Program-made: the position numbers and the translations under genes
Origin: Semisulcospira habei
Taxonomy: Eukaryota; Mollusca; Gastropoda; Semisulcospiridae
NCBI GenBank assembly: GCA_036245525.1
Contig: BTPG01000001.1
Coordinates: forward strand, 174,845,402-174,909,401
Length of the DNA: 64,000 nt
Direction: 5' to 3'
Shown here: one piece after another, positions 24,551-34,254 of the stretch
Numbering within the stretch: the stretch's first letter is position 1
Layout of the letters: each line of letters starts with the position of its first letter
Notes under the pieces: model-generated
Database searches by the model: none
Told to the model about the DNA's origin: nothing
The model's input: the letters and a program-made list of their open reading frames with translations, nothing else

Positions 24551-25580
24551 GTTCCGACCAGGCGGGCCCGGTGTGACTAGACCGCTACATCGCTAGACCG
24601 GTTTCATTCGGAGAGTGGTCTCCGTCACCAGTGTGCGGTATCTAGCTTCACTGCTGACCGTCCTTCCTTCGCGGTCACTCTGTCCCTGCGACGCTCCGCC
24701 CGGCGGGCATCGCGGGCGGCCCCGTCTATCTCTCGCGCGGCGGTGCGGCTCTCTCGGAGCCGGTCGCCCCTTTCGGCGCATTCACGAGAGGGACGGTCTA
24801 GTTCTTCGGAACCGGATGTCCTCAGCCTTCATCCTACGGATTTGGCTTCGGCCATCTTCCTGCAGGATTTGGCGGTGGGATCCCCTTCCCGCCTGTCAGC
24901 GTTCTCATCGGCCTCCTCCTCCTTGGACATCGTCGGCCCTTTGCTCGGATCGCAGACTATCAGCGCCTTGGATGAGGCCTCCCGGCTTATTGCGAAGTTT
25001 CTCCCACCCGACTTCGGTCCTCCTTCACCCCCGATGAAGAGACAGGCTTCCGCTATGGTCGACGCACAAAGGCACATCAAGCACCGCAAGTCCCTTCCTC
25101 AACCTGCCGGCTTCCGGGACCTCACAGATGCGTTCTCCGACCAGTTATGACAAGACAACTTTCGGTGACGCGGGATTCTTCTCCGATTCCGGTGGCCTGC
25201 AGGGATTAACTTGAGCTTCCGCCAGGCCTGGTACGCGGGACATTCTCAAGCCTTCGCTGTCCCTCTCCCAGTGGTGGATACGGCAGCCCTAGTCCAGGCG
25301 GGCGGCCGCAGAATTGTCTTGAAAGCTTGGCCTCGTCCGCTCGACAGGATCGCTTCCTTAGTGCGAAATTCGCTGGCGTGCTCAGGGTTCCTAGAGTTGG
25401 CTACCCAGGCGGCTTTGCAGTGCCTGGAGGGCAGTCCATCCTGATAGCGGCCAACCGGGCCGCCTACCACTCCTCCACCAACGCCATGGCGGCGGCCGCT
25501 AATTGTGATCTTTGGCGACGGGATACCCTTCTGCATCTCTGCGAGGATCTCCCGAAGTCAGTGAAGACCCAGCTTCGACA
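23391..25580 (+). pseudogene. DIRS-3 gag-like protein, broken
   Basis: The first segment (23391-24197) has the cysteine module CCICGDFQWPSDAHDACLPC, then CDVCDEWMEDRWSQMWDFYR, followed by repeats of the form PPRS-x-x-SERARR. Poly-C runs near 24207, 24357 and 24523 shift the frame. A second segment (about 24620-25150) runs to KSLPQPAGFRDLTDAFSDQL and a TGA at 25147. DIRS-5 has a Cys codon there (QLCQDSF), so this looks like a nonsense change. A third segment (25211-25440) has QAWYAGHSQAFAVPLP and LELATQAALQCLEG. The order matches gag of DIRS-1 and DIRS-5. Gag-type proteins package the RNA; this copy cannot make one in a single frame. Confidence 0.8.
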
Positions 25581-25591
25581 GGCCCCCCTAG

Positions 25592-28500
25592 GTGGATCTC
25601 AGCTTTTCGGGGACACGTGGCAGTCAGTTAAGGACTCGTCCAAGGACCTTTGGCCCAGACCTGTCTCCACTCCTGCAGCGACTCGCTTTCGCGGCCCCCG
25701 CCCGGCCGGGGGTCGTGCCCGGCGGTCTTCTAGACCCTCTTTGCTTCCAGTCGGTTCGGCCAGAGGTAGGGCTCGCCCTCCTCAGGCCCCTCAGCCCTTC
25801 CCCGCCTCCCGCACCTCTTGGTCCCGCGGCGCCCGTAGGTCCGGGCACGGCCAGGCCCGCTGACTTGCCCCCTCTCTCGCCCCCGTCGGCAGTTCCCGGG
25901 TCTCCAGTCGGCGGATGGCTGTCTCTTTACAGCGACCATTGGAGGTTGCTGTTCCCAGACGACCCCTGGATCCTTCCCACGGTTTCTACGGGCCTCCAGC
26001 TTTCCTTCCGGTCCCCTCCACCTCTTTGCAGGTCCCCCTTGTGGACCCAGTCTCCACTCGACACCTTTCAGGCGGACGCTCTGCGCAGAGAAGTTTCGGC
26101 TCTCCTCGACAAAGCAGCGACGGAGGTGGTATTGCGTCAGGACTCACCAGCATTTTACAGCCGCCTCTTTCTCGTTCCCAAACCAGGAGGCAAGTGGCGC
26201 CCAGTCATCGACTTGTCAGCGCTAAACAAGTTCATTTCGGCCCCTCGGTTCTGGATGGAGACAGCCAGGATCCTCCGAGCGGCCATCCGACCGATGGACT
26301 TCGCGATCAGCCTCGATCTGTCCGACGCCTATCTTCACGTCCCGATTCATCCGTCGTCTCGCAGGTACCTGCGGTTTGCCTTTGGGGGAGTCGTTTACCA
26401 GTTCTGCGCCCTTCCCTTCGGCCTCAACATCAGTCCGTGGGTTTTTACGAGGATCCTCGATGCGGTGATGGCCTACTTCCGCCAACGATCCCTGAGCCCG
26501 GCCTCCAATTACTTGGACGACCTACTACTGCGAAATCTGATAGCCTTGGCGCTTCAAGAGGACAGAGACACCTTGCTTTCCCTCTTGCGTCGTCTCGGGT
26601 TTCTTCTCAATCTGGGCAAATCGGATCTTACCCCCTCTCAGCGTTTTCTACATCTGGGGATGGAATTCCTGACCGATCTCAATCTAGTCCGCCTGCCTCT
26701 GGCCCGGCGGCAGAAGATCGTCGATCTAGCGCTTTCGATGGAGGTAGGGTCCTCCTTCTCAGCCAGGTGCTGGCTTCAACTTCTGGGCCTACTCAGTGCG
26801 GCTGCGGACTTGCTTCCCTTGGGCAGGCTTTATGCCCGCCCGTTGCAGCTACATCTACTACTACACTGGCGTCCTTCGTCGGGTTCCCTTGCGGATCTTG
26901 TACCAGTTACCCCTCTGGCTCGTCCACACCTCCAGAGGTGGGCGGACATCGATTGGCTGGCTACGGGCGTGCCTCTTCACTCACCTCCGCCCCGGTGGTC
27001 TCTATGCACCGATGCGAGTCAGGCCGGCTGGGGCACGCATCTGTTACCGGACTTTGTCTCGGCCTCGGGCCTTTGGCCGCGGGGTTTGGAAGACAAACAC
27101 ATCAACTGGCTGGAGCTGAAGGCAGTTTGGCTGGCCCTCAGTTTCTGGCAGGAGACCTTGACCAACCAGGACGTTCTCGTTCTCTCAGACAACTCGACGG
27201 TGGTGGCTTACATACAGAACCAGGAGGGCACTCACTCGCCCTCCCTGTGCATTCTCCTTTACCATCTCCTCCTCTGGTGCAGGGACCGGGGCATTACTCT
27301 ACGGGCTCGCCACATTCCCGGCCACCTGAACGTGATCGCGGATGCCCTGTCCCGCCGCGGACAGCTGCTCCACACGGAGTGGTCCCTACGCCCGGACATC
27401 TTTCGCCTGATCTGCTCCCGGTGGGAAACTCCTCCTTTAGTGGACTTGTTTGCCACCAGGTGGAACAAACAGCTCCCGGTCTATGTCTCACCAGTCCCGG
27501 ACCCGCTCGCCTGGGCGGTAGACGCGCTTTCCATCCCCTGGGACGGTCTGATCGCTTACGCCTACCCCCCCGTCAGTCCTCGTTCCGAAGGTTCTGTGGA
27601 AGCTTCTGGGTTGCTCCGCAGTCCTCCTTCTGGTGGCCCCCTTCAACTGGACCAAGAGCTGGACCACGGACCTACTCAAGCTAGCGACGGACCCGCCGCT
27701 GGAGCTTCCTACACCTCCTACGATGCTCAAGCAGCCCCGCCAGCAGCTTTTCCATCCGTGCCCGGAACACCTCCTCCTTCACGCCTGGAGGTTGTCCGGC
27801 AAGCCCTCGCCGCTAGAGGTTTCTCGGATGCGGCGGCGGCGGCTATTGCAACAGCCTGCAGACGGTCTACGCGGCGGGTATATGAGAGCAAGTGGAGGGT
27901 CCTTCAGGCCTGGTGCGCCTCCAGAAGTCTCCCTCCCACACCTCTAGCCACCCTGGAGCTGGCGGAGTTCTTTTTGTGGCTTTTTGATGAACAAGGCTTA
28001 GCACCCGTTACCATCAAAGGTTATTGCTCCATGATCGCGGACACTTACTGCCACCTGGGCCGGCCAGACCCAGGCGCTTGCAAGGATCTGACGGACTTGC
28101 TGGCACATTTTGAGCTCCGACGACCAGTTTCTCGGTCCCTAGTGCCTCGGTGGGATCTCGCCTGGGTACTAACGTGGCTGAACACGGACCGCTTTGAACC
28201 TCTGCATTTGGCTAGTTTCTCAGATTTGACCAGGAAGGCATGTTTTCTGCTGGCTCTCACCACGGCGTCCGGAGTGAGAGAACTTCACGCTCTCTCGGTA
28301 CTTCCCTCCTGTTTGCAGTTTCGCTCGGACGGTTCTGCACAACTTCTCACCGACCCATCCCTTTTGGCCAAGAACTGCCGCCCTGCGGCGGCCCCTCAGA
28401 TGCTGACCATAAGGCCTCTCCGTGGAACGGACATGGCCCCTGAGTCGCGTCAACAGGACCCGGTGCGGGCGCTTAGGATTTACCTGCGTCGCTCTAAGCC

Positions 28501-28858
28501 GCGACGCCGGGGGCGCTCTCGCTTCTTCCTCCCACTGTCCGCAGGCAGGCCAGATATTTCGGCCCAGACAGTGTCATCCTGGCTGCGGTGGGTGATTAAG
28601 TCGGCCTACCAGGACCTCTCCCCGGACGGCGATAGGCTTCTTCACATCCGGGCGCATGAAGTAAGAGCAGTGGCCACCAGTCTTGCCCTGGACCACAACT
28701 GCTCGGTCAAAGATTTTGTTACGGCGGACAGCTGGCGAGCTGACTCCACATTCACCCGCTTTTATCTCAGAGACCTATCCAGCCAACGTGACTCCCTGGC
28801 ACGGGTGGGCGACATTTCCGCGGCCCAGCACTCCCTCCGTGCGCCCCTGGCGTCTTAG
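25592..28858 (+). CDS. DIRS-3 pol: reverse transcriptase, RNase H and tyrosine recombinase in one frame
   Basis: One uninterrupted frame of 1088 codons holds three enzymes. The reverse transcriptase has FLVPKPGGKWRPVIDLSALN (about residues 193-212) and the YLDD catalytic box at 307-310. RNase H follows, with CTDAS (Asp 474), INWLELKAVWLAL, LSDNSTVVAY and HIPGHLNVIADALSRR. The C-terminal third is a tyrosine recombinase: Arg 896 in VRELHALSV, HEVR (His 1022, Arg 1025) and the likely nucleophile Tyr 1058 in TRFYLRDLS. RT and RNase H copy the RNA and the recombinase integrates the circular DNA. The true start codon is unsure, because the first 30 or so codons overlap the end of gag in another frame. 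I see no methyltransferase domain. Confidence 0.93.
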   Translation: MDLSFSGTRGSQLRTRPRTFGPDLSPLLQRLAFAAPARPGVVPGGLLDPLCFQSVRPEVGLALLRPLSPSPPPAPLGPAAPVGPGTARPADLPPLSPPSAVPGSPVGGWLSLYSDHWRLLFPDDPWILPTVSTGLQLSFRSPPPLCRSPLWTQSPLDTFQADALRREVSALLDKAATEVVLRQDSPAFYSRLFLVPKPGGKWRPVIDLSALNKFISAPRFWMETARILRAAIRPMDFAISLDLSDAYLHVPIHPSSRRYLRFAFGGVVYQFCALPFGLNISPWVFTRILDAVMAYFRQRSLSPASNYLDDLLLRNLIALALQEDRDTLLSLLRRLGFLLNLGKSDLTPSQRFLHLGMEFLTDLNLVRLPLARRQKIVDLALSMEVGSSFSARCWLQLLGLLSAAADLLPLGRLYARPLQLHLLLHWRPSSGSLADLVPVTPLARPHLQRWADIDWLATGVPLHSPPPRWSLCTDASQAGWGTHLLPDFVSASGLWPRGLEDKHINWLELKAVWLALSFWQETLTNQDVLVLSDNSTVVAYIQNQEGTHSPSLCILLYHLLLWCRDRGITLRARHIPGHLNVIADALSRRGQLLHTEWSLRPDIFRLICSRWETPPLVDLFATRWNKQLPVYVSPVPDPLAWAVDALSIPWDGLIAYAYPPVSPRSEGSVEASGLLRSPPSGGPLQLDQELDHGPTQASDGPAAGASYTSYDAQAAPPAAFPSVPGTPPPSRLEVVRQALAARGFSDAAAAAIATACRRSTRRVYESKWRVLQAWCASRSLPPTPLATLELAEFFLWLFDEQGLAPVTIKGYCSMIADTYCHLGRPDPGACKDLTDLLAHFELRRPVSRSLVPRWDLAWVLTWLNTDRFEPLHLASFSDLTRKACFLLALTTASGVRELHALSVLPSCLQFRSDGSAQLLTDPSLLAKNCRPAAAPQMLTIRPLRGTDMAPESRQQDPVRALRIYLRRSKPRRRGRSRFFLPLSAGRPDISAQTVSSWLRWVIKSAYQDLSPDGDRLLHIRAHEVRAVATSLALDHNCSVKDFVTADSWRADSTFTRFYLRDLSSQRDSLARVGDISAAQHSLRAPLAS

Positions 28859-28976
28859 GTACGTCATAGCTGAAATCGTCGGGAGTGCTCTCTCTCTCTC
28901 TCTCTCTGGGCCAACGGGTGGTTGGGTTTGCGGTTATAGGAACGGCACCCTCCGCCTGTTCGACATTCTTCCAGAT

Positions 28977-29067
28977 AGTAATGCCATCGGTAATGTATTT
29001 TGAAAAAACAAATGAATTTTTTTTCTAAAATGTATGTTTTGAAAAAATACTTACCGATGGCATTACT
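28977..29067. repeat. DIRS-3 internal complementary region
   Basis: The left half, AGTAATGCCATCGGTAATGT to GAAAAAACAA, is the reverse complement of the element's left end. The right half, ATGAATTTTT to ACCGATGGCATTACT, is the reverse complement of its right end. This is the expected template for closing the circular intermediate in DIRS elements. Confidence 0.92.
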
Positions 29068-30345
29068 CAGACTGCCCTCCCGTCTGCCCCGCTTGCCTCT
29101 TTTCGCTATGTGTGAAACTGACGGGGTTGCCCTACGAACGCCAGGATAGGGTAGTAAGGGGAGGCCACCCGGGGCCCTGGTGTGTGGATCCCCGGTGTCT
29201 CCTCCCCAGTTGTGTGGGTTACACAACTTTTTGGCTGAAATCTATAGGCAATTGAGTGTATTCCAGATAGTAATGCCATCGGTAAGTATTTTTCAAAAAA
29301 ATACATTTTAGAAAAAAAATTCATATTTCGAACCGAATACCAAATCACGGCCAGTGCCGAGGCCAGGCGCTCTAAGCTCCCTTCCCTAAGCGCCGGTCAC
29401 CGACAAAAACCGAGGTTTTACCTTACCATGTCGGGGAGGCCATAGGCCAACCAAGGACCGTAGTGACCAACCGTGCCGCCGAAGCGAAGCCTCGTACCAC
29501 CAACGGAAGCGCCGCACCACGCTCCAAGAGGCACCGTGAACACAGTAATCCAAGAATCGTGTGGAACACGGGAAGTAATCCAAGACCCCAGCACCACAAG
29601 TCCGGTGAAAGTCACTCGTAACACCGGTGATGGTAAACTCCAAGCTAGCACAGTGAGGTAGTAATCCCAGGCTAGTACAGTGAACACGGCAAAGCCCAAG
29701 CCATAAGGCGACGGGTTACAGTGTGCACAGCCAACACCGAACACGGGAAGTAATCCAAGTCCCCGTCACCAAAAGTCCGGTGGAAAGGCACTCATAAAAC
29801 TGACGAAGGTAAACTTCAAGCTAGCACAGTGAAATTGTAATCCAGGCCAGTACAGAGAACACGAGAGAGCCCAAGCTCCAGGGCCACCGGTCACAAAGAA
29901 CACCGCCAAGAAGCAGAAGCAGAGGTATACAACCTATCACGGCTAAGCTAAGAAACAAACTGGCAGGTATCGGGTGAGCCGTTGCCCAGATGGGGATGGA
30001 AGGGAGGCTACTCTGGATGCTGGACTAGGCTTATAGCGCCCCTTGTTGCCTCCCCTGCCATATAGGTACACAACCAATTTTGGCTAAAATTAGGCTAGCT
30101 AACACTATTCCTAACAGTAATGTCATCGGTAATGTGTTTTGAAGAAACAAAGTACAATCGAACTGCAAGGGATATAGATTCTCATAAGCACCAACAGTTG
30201 CGAGGGCTCACAAGGATCTATGTTGCTTGCTGACACTATTTTATATCCATGTTCCTGGATGACTCCGACTACTGGCATTGAACTAACAAAGACGCCAGAA
30301 ACTATGTGACCACTGGCAGTGAAGGGGTTAATGAGTGCTGATCTA

Positions 30346-30388
30346 GGATTTTGTACCTTACGGGTTATAGTTGTAAGGTCCAAAATCC
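30346..30388. repeat. GGACCTTA-type hairpin next to exon 5 donor
   Basis: GGATTTTGTACCTTA pairs with TAAGGTCCAAAATCC across a 13-nt loop. It starts about 26 bp inside intron 5, downstream of the exon 5 splice donor. Related hairpins lie at 56106-56153 and 57362-57416. Confidence 0.7.
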
Positions 30389-30414
30389 CAGTTCAACAGG
30401 CAGTCTGATATTAC

Positions 30415-30476
30415 CAACAACAAATGTAGATTCACAGTCAGTCCATTCATAACTGCAATCTCCCCTTCTTCCGCAC
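30415..30476 (-). CDS. KYNU: Kynureninase exon 5 (MNGLT motif)
   Basis: This 62-nt exon has acceptor TTTGTTTCAG and donor GTAATATC. With the split glycine codon from exon 4 it encodes GAEEGEIAVMNGLTVNLHLL plus a final Leu (residues 156-176). MNGLTVNLH is one of the most conserved kynureninase motifs; the Leu-Thr pair binds the cofactor phosphate in known structures. The exon enters in phase 1 (after exon 4) and leaves in phase 0, matching exon 6. It is stranded between DIRS-4 and DIRS-2, with only about 260-310 bp of other sequence on either side. Confidence 0.95.
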
Positions 30477-30788
30477 CTGAAACAAAGGACATTGTATAGG
30501 TCGTTTGACATCAGAGTGCACAACATTTCCCAGAAATAAATATCTATTACCACTTTAAGAACAAATATCATTTAGTGCCAATTGACCTAGTATGGAATGT
30601 TTTTACTGAACTCCTATGATTTGTTGATTTTGCAGGACAGTCGTAAAAATCGGGTGAAAGGACAAGAACAAGCTATTTTCAATATGCTCTGAGCGATGTC
30701 ACTGAAATCTGTACATTTAGAAAGGTCTTGGCACAAAGTATCCATGGGCCAAGTTGGAAGATGGAGGGTTGATTAGTCTCCAAGAAAA
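30477..30788. other. Intron 4, left remnant of host sequence
   Basis: AT-rich intron sequence up to the left end of DIRS-4. Nothing else was recognised. Confidence 0.5.
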
Positions 30789-30940
30789 ATAAATTTTTCT
30801 CTAAAATATATTTTTTCGAAAAATACTACCGATGGCATTACTGATAGGAAGATATGCTAGCTAGCCTGATATCAGCCCAAATCCGTTGTGTAAATAAGCA
30901 CAAACGGGGAGGCGACTCCGGGGAGCCTGTTTATCAAACG

Positions 30941-32466
30941 CAGACCTGCCTACATGTTCATGTGGTTGTCAGGAAGATTTTGGAAAACTCTCAGTAAGAT
31001 TTGCGAGACTGTCAGTAAGATTACAGTTCAACTGGACGATAAACCTTGCTTCCAGGGGCCAAAAATCAAACAACGGGGGAACGGGGGGGGGGGGGGGGGG
31101 GGGGAGGGGGGGGAGGGGGGGGGGGGGGGGAGGGGGGTTGGTTCGTTAACTTAATCACCTATAAGATTAAGAACATACATTGTCCTGTACCTAGAAGATA
31201 GTAAGAAAATTATTGAGAAAATGGGCTACTTCACCAAAGCATTTATAACTTTTTGGAATAGACAGATGTATAAGTGAAGTCTGTTGTTTTTTTTCTTAGC
31301 TCACATATGGATGGATAGTACTTCATGTTGTGGTGGAGTATAAATTGGTAACTGTTTATAATATTTACTGCAAATAATTACAGGTAAATTAACTGAAAAA
31401 ATGCAACTTGATTATTTTGATATCTGTAAAGGACAAACAAAAGACATTAAACAAAATGTGTCAGTGTGTGAAAATATGAATGTGTGTGATAGTGGAGTGA
31501 GATAATTTTACATTAGTGATCACGATGATCAGGCAATCCACTGATAATCCTTCAGGTAATCGAAGTTCACGTATCTCGGCGGCGGCAGTTGCTACAAATT
31601 GATCGCCAAGTTCGTCTGTTGGGCGAATGTTTTGAACATTTCTGCAGGGAAATACTGATACAAATAATCAATTGGTGTCGCTTCCAACTCAAGTGGAGTT
31701 GTTGGGCCCACATATCGCGTGAAAGGCTGCAAAACAGGGTCTGAAATTGGCTGCTGATGCCAGATAGCATCGCCGCCGCCATCTTGCAGTGGTCGCCTCG
31801 GTAAACACTGCAGAAATACTCTGGTATCTTCGTCATCACAGTCCGACAGATCACTAGTATGCACACTAGACACACTTATGTCACTTCCCTCTGACTCGGA
31901 AACTGGACTGTTGCCAATTTACTCCGAAATAGCTGTAAATTCTGTGTCACTGTCGCTCGATGGAACGTATTTCGCCATGTTTGTAAACACGTGCATTTAA
32001 AACGACAGCAGACCTTGCTTCCAGGACAGGGCTTAGCTGTTCCCTGTTGTGTTTTTATTATTAAGTGTTTCATAAATACACATATCATTAAAAAACGAAT
32101 TATACAGACGTTCATCCGCTTCTGTTTCGTCATCTGCTTCGTGTACTCGTTTTGGAGGCATGATTTCGCGCCGACCGTGAACCTCAAACTAAGAAAGTAA
32201 AGCGATCCCATCCACTAGAATGAACGCGAACAAAGACGCGCTTTTCAATTGGCTAGATAAAATTATAGGTCAGCCACAGTAGCCAACCAGGAACAGGCTT
32301 ACTACTACCGGCAGAAACGGCACAAATCAAACTGTCTTTTTGCCAAAACAAACCCCAAAATACCGTAAAAAGCTACCGTAGAAAATTGATACATGACCGG
32401 GAAGACCATAAAAAAACACCCAAACTCGTAAGAAATACGGCGAAATCATAAGAGTAGGCAGGTCTG
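30941..32466. mobile_element. 1.5-kb DNA transposon in the DIRS-4 terminal repeat
   Basis: The ends are CAGACCTGCCTAC and its exact complement GTAGGCAGGTCTG, flanked by the direct repeat CAAACG (30935-30940 and 32467-32472). The other terminal repeat of DIRS-4 (near 46996-47013) shows the uninterrupted site GCGTTTGATAAAC, which confirms both edges. Inside are a poly-G tract (about 31083-31134) and a transposase N-terminal remnant on the minus strand. A 6-bp duplication does not fit the TTAA rule of piggyBac, although the remnant looks piggyBac-like. Confidence 0.85.
31592..31980 (-). pseudogene. piggyBac-like transposase N-terminus, truncated
   Basis: On the minus strand ATG near 31978-31980 starts MAKYVPSSDSDTEFTAISE, followed by an in-frame stop. 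The same frame then continues with an acidic Ser/Asp-rich stretch (SSVHTSDLSDCDDEDTRVFL) and FTRYVGPTTPLELEATPIDY, then FPAEMFKTFAQQTNLAINL and a stop at 31592. The order (acidic leader, then P-x-D/E-Y-x-x-x-FF-like segment, then EQTN-like segment) is that of the N-terminal part of piggyBac-type transposases. The catalytic domain is absent. It may be a first exon left in a deletion derivative. Confidence 0.55.
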
Positions 32467-32567
32467 CAAACGCAACCCCGGGTGGCCTCCCCTCCCTTCC
32501 CATCATGACCCACCAGTTTCACGCTAAGCGAAGTGGCGGCAAGCGGGGTAGGCGGGAGGGCCCTTCG

Positions 32568-32656
32568 AGTAATGCCATCGGTAAGTATTTTTCTAAAAAA
32601 CATATTTTAGAGAAAAATTAATTTGTTTCCTCAAAACCCTTACCGATGGCATTACT
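32568..32656. repeat. DIRS-4 internal complementary region
   Basis: AGTAATGCCATCGGTAAGTA ... CTTACCGATGGCATTACT, back to back. It matches the joined ends of DIRS-4. The Maverick is inserted 23 bp further right. Confidence 0.85.
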
Positions 32657-32678
32657 GATAGGAAGAATAACGAAAAGG

Positions 32679-32905
32679 AGAGATAGGAATAGTGAGATTT
32701 CCAAACCACCCCTCCTCTATTTAGTAGATTTATTATAATTAGCACGGTAATTAAGCAAACCAACTCCAATAAATAACACAGATACCTTTATTACCTAACT
32801 ATTTTAGTTCCATTTCGGAAAATTATTTAAGCATTATTTTTTGATCTCATTCAGACAAACCCACACCAACCGATGCTTTAATCACCTAACCATTTTTTTT
32901 ATCAA
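32679..32905 (+). repeat. Maverick left terminal inverted repeat
   Basis: It runs from AGAGATAGGAATAG to TTTTTATCAA. The polymerase frame begins at the next base. Confidence 0.93.
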
Positions 32906-33870
32906 GTGGTGTGTTCTTTCGGATACATTCTTGTTAGGTCAGACGGTGTGCATTCAGAACCTGTTATTTACAGAGGGGAAAATGCAGCAGCTATGTTTTT
33001 AACAGAAATGAGGCAACTGCATGGAAAGGTAGTACAGTATTTTGAAAAGTGTCAAATACCTTTGGTGATGACAGAAAAAGATAAATTAAATTTTGATACA
33101 GCAGTGATGTGTTGGATTTGTGAAGATGCCCTTGATGGCGATAAAGTTTGCTACCATGACAACATAACTGGTCATTACATAGGTGCTGCACATAGCAAAT
33201 GTAACTTGTCTTTAAAAATAAATCCTAAAAAATATAAACTGCCAATCTTTTTCCATAATCTTAAAGGATATGATTCACATATTATCATGCAGGCTGTGGA
33301 TGAGTCTTACAAAAAAATTAGTTGTATTGCCCAGACAACTGAAAAATACTTGACTTTTAGGTTAGATAAATTATCATTTTATGACTCAATGCAACATTTG
33401 TCTTTAGGTCTTGCTAGTTTGGCAGAAGGACTGACTGATTTTCCAATAACAAGTAAATATTTTGAGCCTGATTTGATTAAAAAAGGTGTCTATCCCTATG
33501 AGTACATTGATCACTGGGTTGTGTTTGAGGAAAGGATGCTGCCACCAAAAGAAAAATTTTATTCTACACTAAATGGAAAAGGTATTTCTGACTCTGATTA
33601 CCAACATGCTATTGAAGCGTGGGATAAACTAGGGTGTGAAACGATTGGTGACTACCATGACCATTACTTAAAAGCTGATGTTTGCTTGCTAGCAGATGTA
33701 TTTGAAAGTTACCGTGAAAAGGGTTTGTTACACTACAGTCTTGACCCAGCTTGCTACATAACTAGTCCTGGCAAGACATGGGATGAATTTTTGAAATCTA
33801 GTAAGATTTTTATAGACTTGTTGTATGACCGTTCGATGGGTGAAATGGTTGAACGTGGATTGAGGGGAGG
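32906..33870 (+). pseudogene. Maverick protein-primed DNA polymerase B, first part
   Basis: This is the exonuclease half of a protein-primed family B polymerase. FFHNLKGYDSHIIMQAV is an Exo II-type motif and YLKADVCLLADVFESYR is an Exo III-type motif. The frame is open from the inner edge of the terminal repeat, so the usual N-terminal region and first exonuclease motif are missing. It ends abruptly at RGLRGG, where a 384-bp retroposon is inserted with a 12-bp target duplication. The fingers and palm resume at 34267. In Mavericks this enzyme copies the linear element using a protein primer; this copy cannot be functional. Confidence 0.9.
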
Positions 33871-34254
33871 TTGATTGATTGATTGTACATTGCTTAACGT
33901 CCCGACAGCAACAAGGCTTTCTCAGGACGTGCCTGCACTGCTTGTGAAAAAAAAAAACAGAACATTGAATGTATGTCGCCAGCCGGTCAAATACATTAAA
34001 TAAACCTAACACATGGGGCCTAAATAAAGCTAAGACCATTTAGCAACACACATCCAATATCAAGAGCTACAGGCAGTGCAGACAGTAGGGAGAGTTTTAA
34101 AAAGGCAAATACAGGTGAATGGACAAAGGGTAGACAGAAACACATGCCCCAGAATAGAGAGAAAAACCCACCCTGTGGGGCTGACCAGGGTGACCCTGGG
34201 AACTAAAAAATATCTAACCCCACCCAAGTCCCCCAGGGCAGACCCGGGTGGGGT
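33871..34254 (-). mobile_element. 384-bp CAAT-tailed retroposon in polB
   Basis: It is flanked by the 12-bp direct repeat ATTGAGGGGAGG (33859-33870 and 34255-34266). In its own direction it starts ACCCCACCCGGGTCTGCC and ends GTCGGGACGTTAAGCAATG plus (CAAT)n. An independent insertion at 60651-61034 has essentially the same two ends and length, so this looks like a complete SINE-like unit and not a random LINE truncation. I do not see tRNA A and B boxes in it. Confidence 0.85.

Larger units (their letters stand above)
22897..29324 (+). mobile_element. DIRS-3: near-complete DIRS retrotransposon nested in DIRS-2
   Basis: The left end begins TTGTTTTTTCAAAATACATT at 22897 and the right end stops at TTCAT at 29324. 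The subterminal segments are inverted copies of each other (GGAATACACTCAATTGCCTA and its complement). Inside are gag (broken), a single intact pol frame (25592-28858) and the internal complementary region at 28977-29067. At 6.43 kb it fits full-length DIRS elements. Known DIRS elements replicate through a circular intermediate and integrate with a tyrosine recombinase without target duplication; I see none here. It is antisense to both DIRS-2 and the KYNU gene. Confidence 0.92.
16786..30150 (-). mobile_element. DIRS-2: decayed DIRS element carrying DIRS-3 and a SINE
   Basis: The ends share a private variant of the terminal block, GATGTCATTACT (left, near 16827-16838; right in reverse complement near 30113-30127). 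They also share a subterminal segment with GGCAGGGGAGGCAACAAGGGG. This pairs them as one element across 13 kb. The left side has the internal complementary region at 17053-17126. The inside is interrupted by a SINE (18159-18575) and by the whole of DIRS-3 (22897-29324). Without these the element is about 6.5 kb. Its proteins are badly decayed; only the recombinase C-terminus and repeat-rich gag sequence are clear. Confidence 0.85.
16762..30331. mobile_element. Small TTAA-flanked element split by DIRS-2
   Basis: The left end is TTAACCCCCTGACTGCTGAG (from 16762). The right end is CACTGGCAGTGAAGGGGTTAA (to 30331), an imperfect inverted match. If DIRS-2 (16786-30150) is taken out, about 205 bp remain, the same size as the TTAA element at 47796-48010. 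The right part carries the CTCATAAG...GAGGGCTCA type hairpin seen in other such elements here. Confidence 0.6.

Noticed and set aside
25915..27684. A 589-codon frame on the plus strand, overlapping DIRS-3 pol
   Set aside because: It is the +1/+2 shadow of the RT/RNase H coding region, Ser/Pro/Gly-rich because of GC-rich codons, and has no motifs.
30123..30383. An 86-codon frame near KYNU exon 5
   Set aside because: It runs from the DIRS-2 end through the TTAA element and hairpin; no homology and no splice sites.
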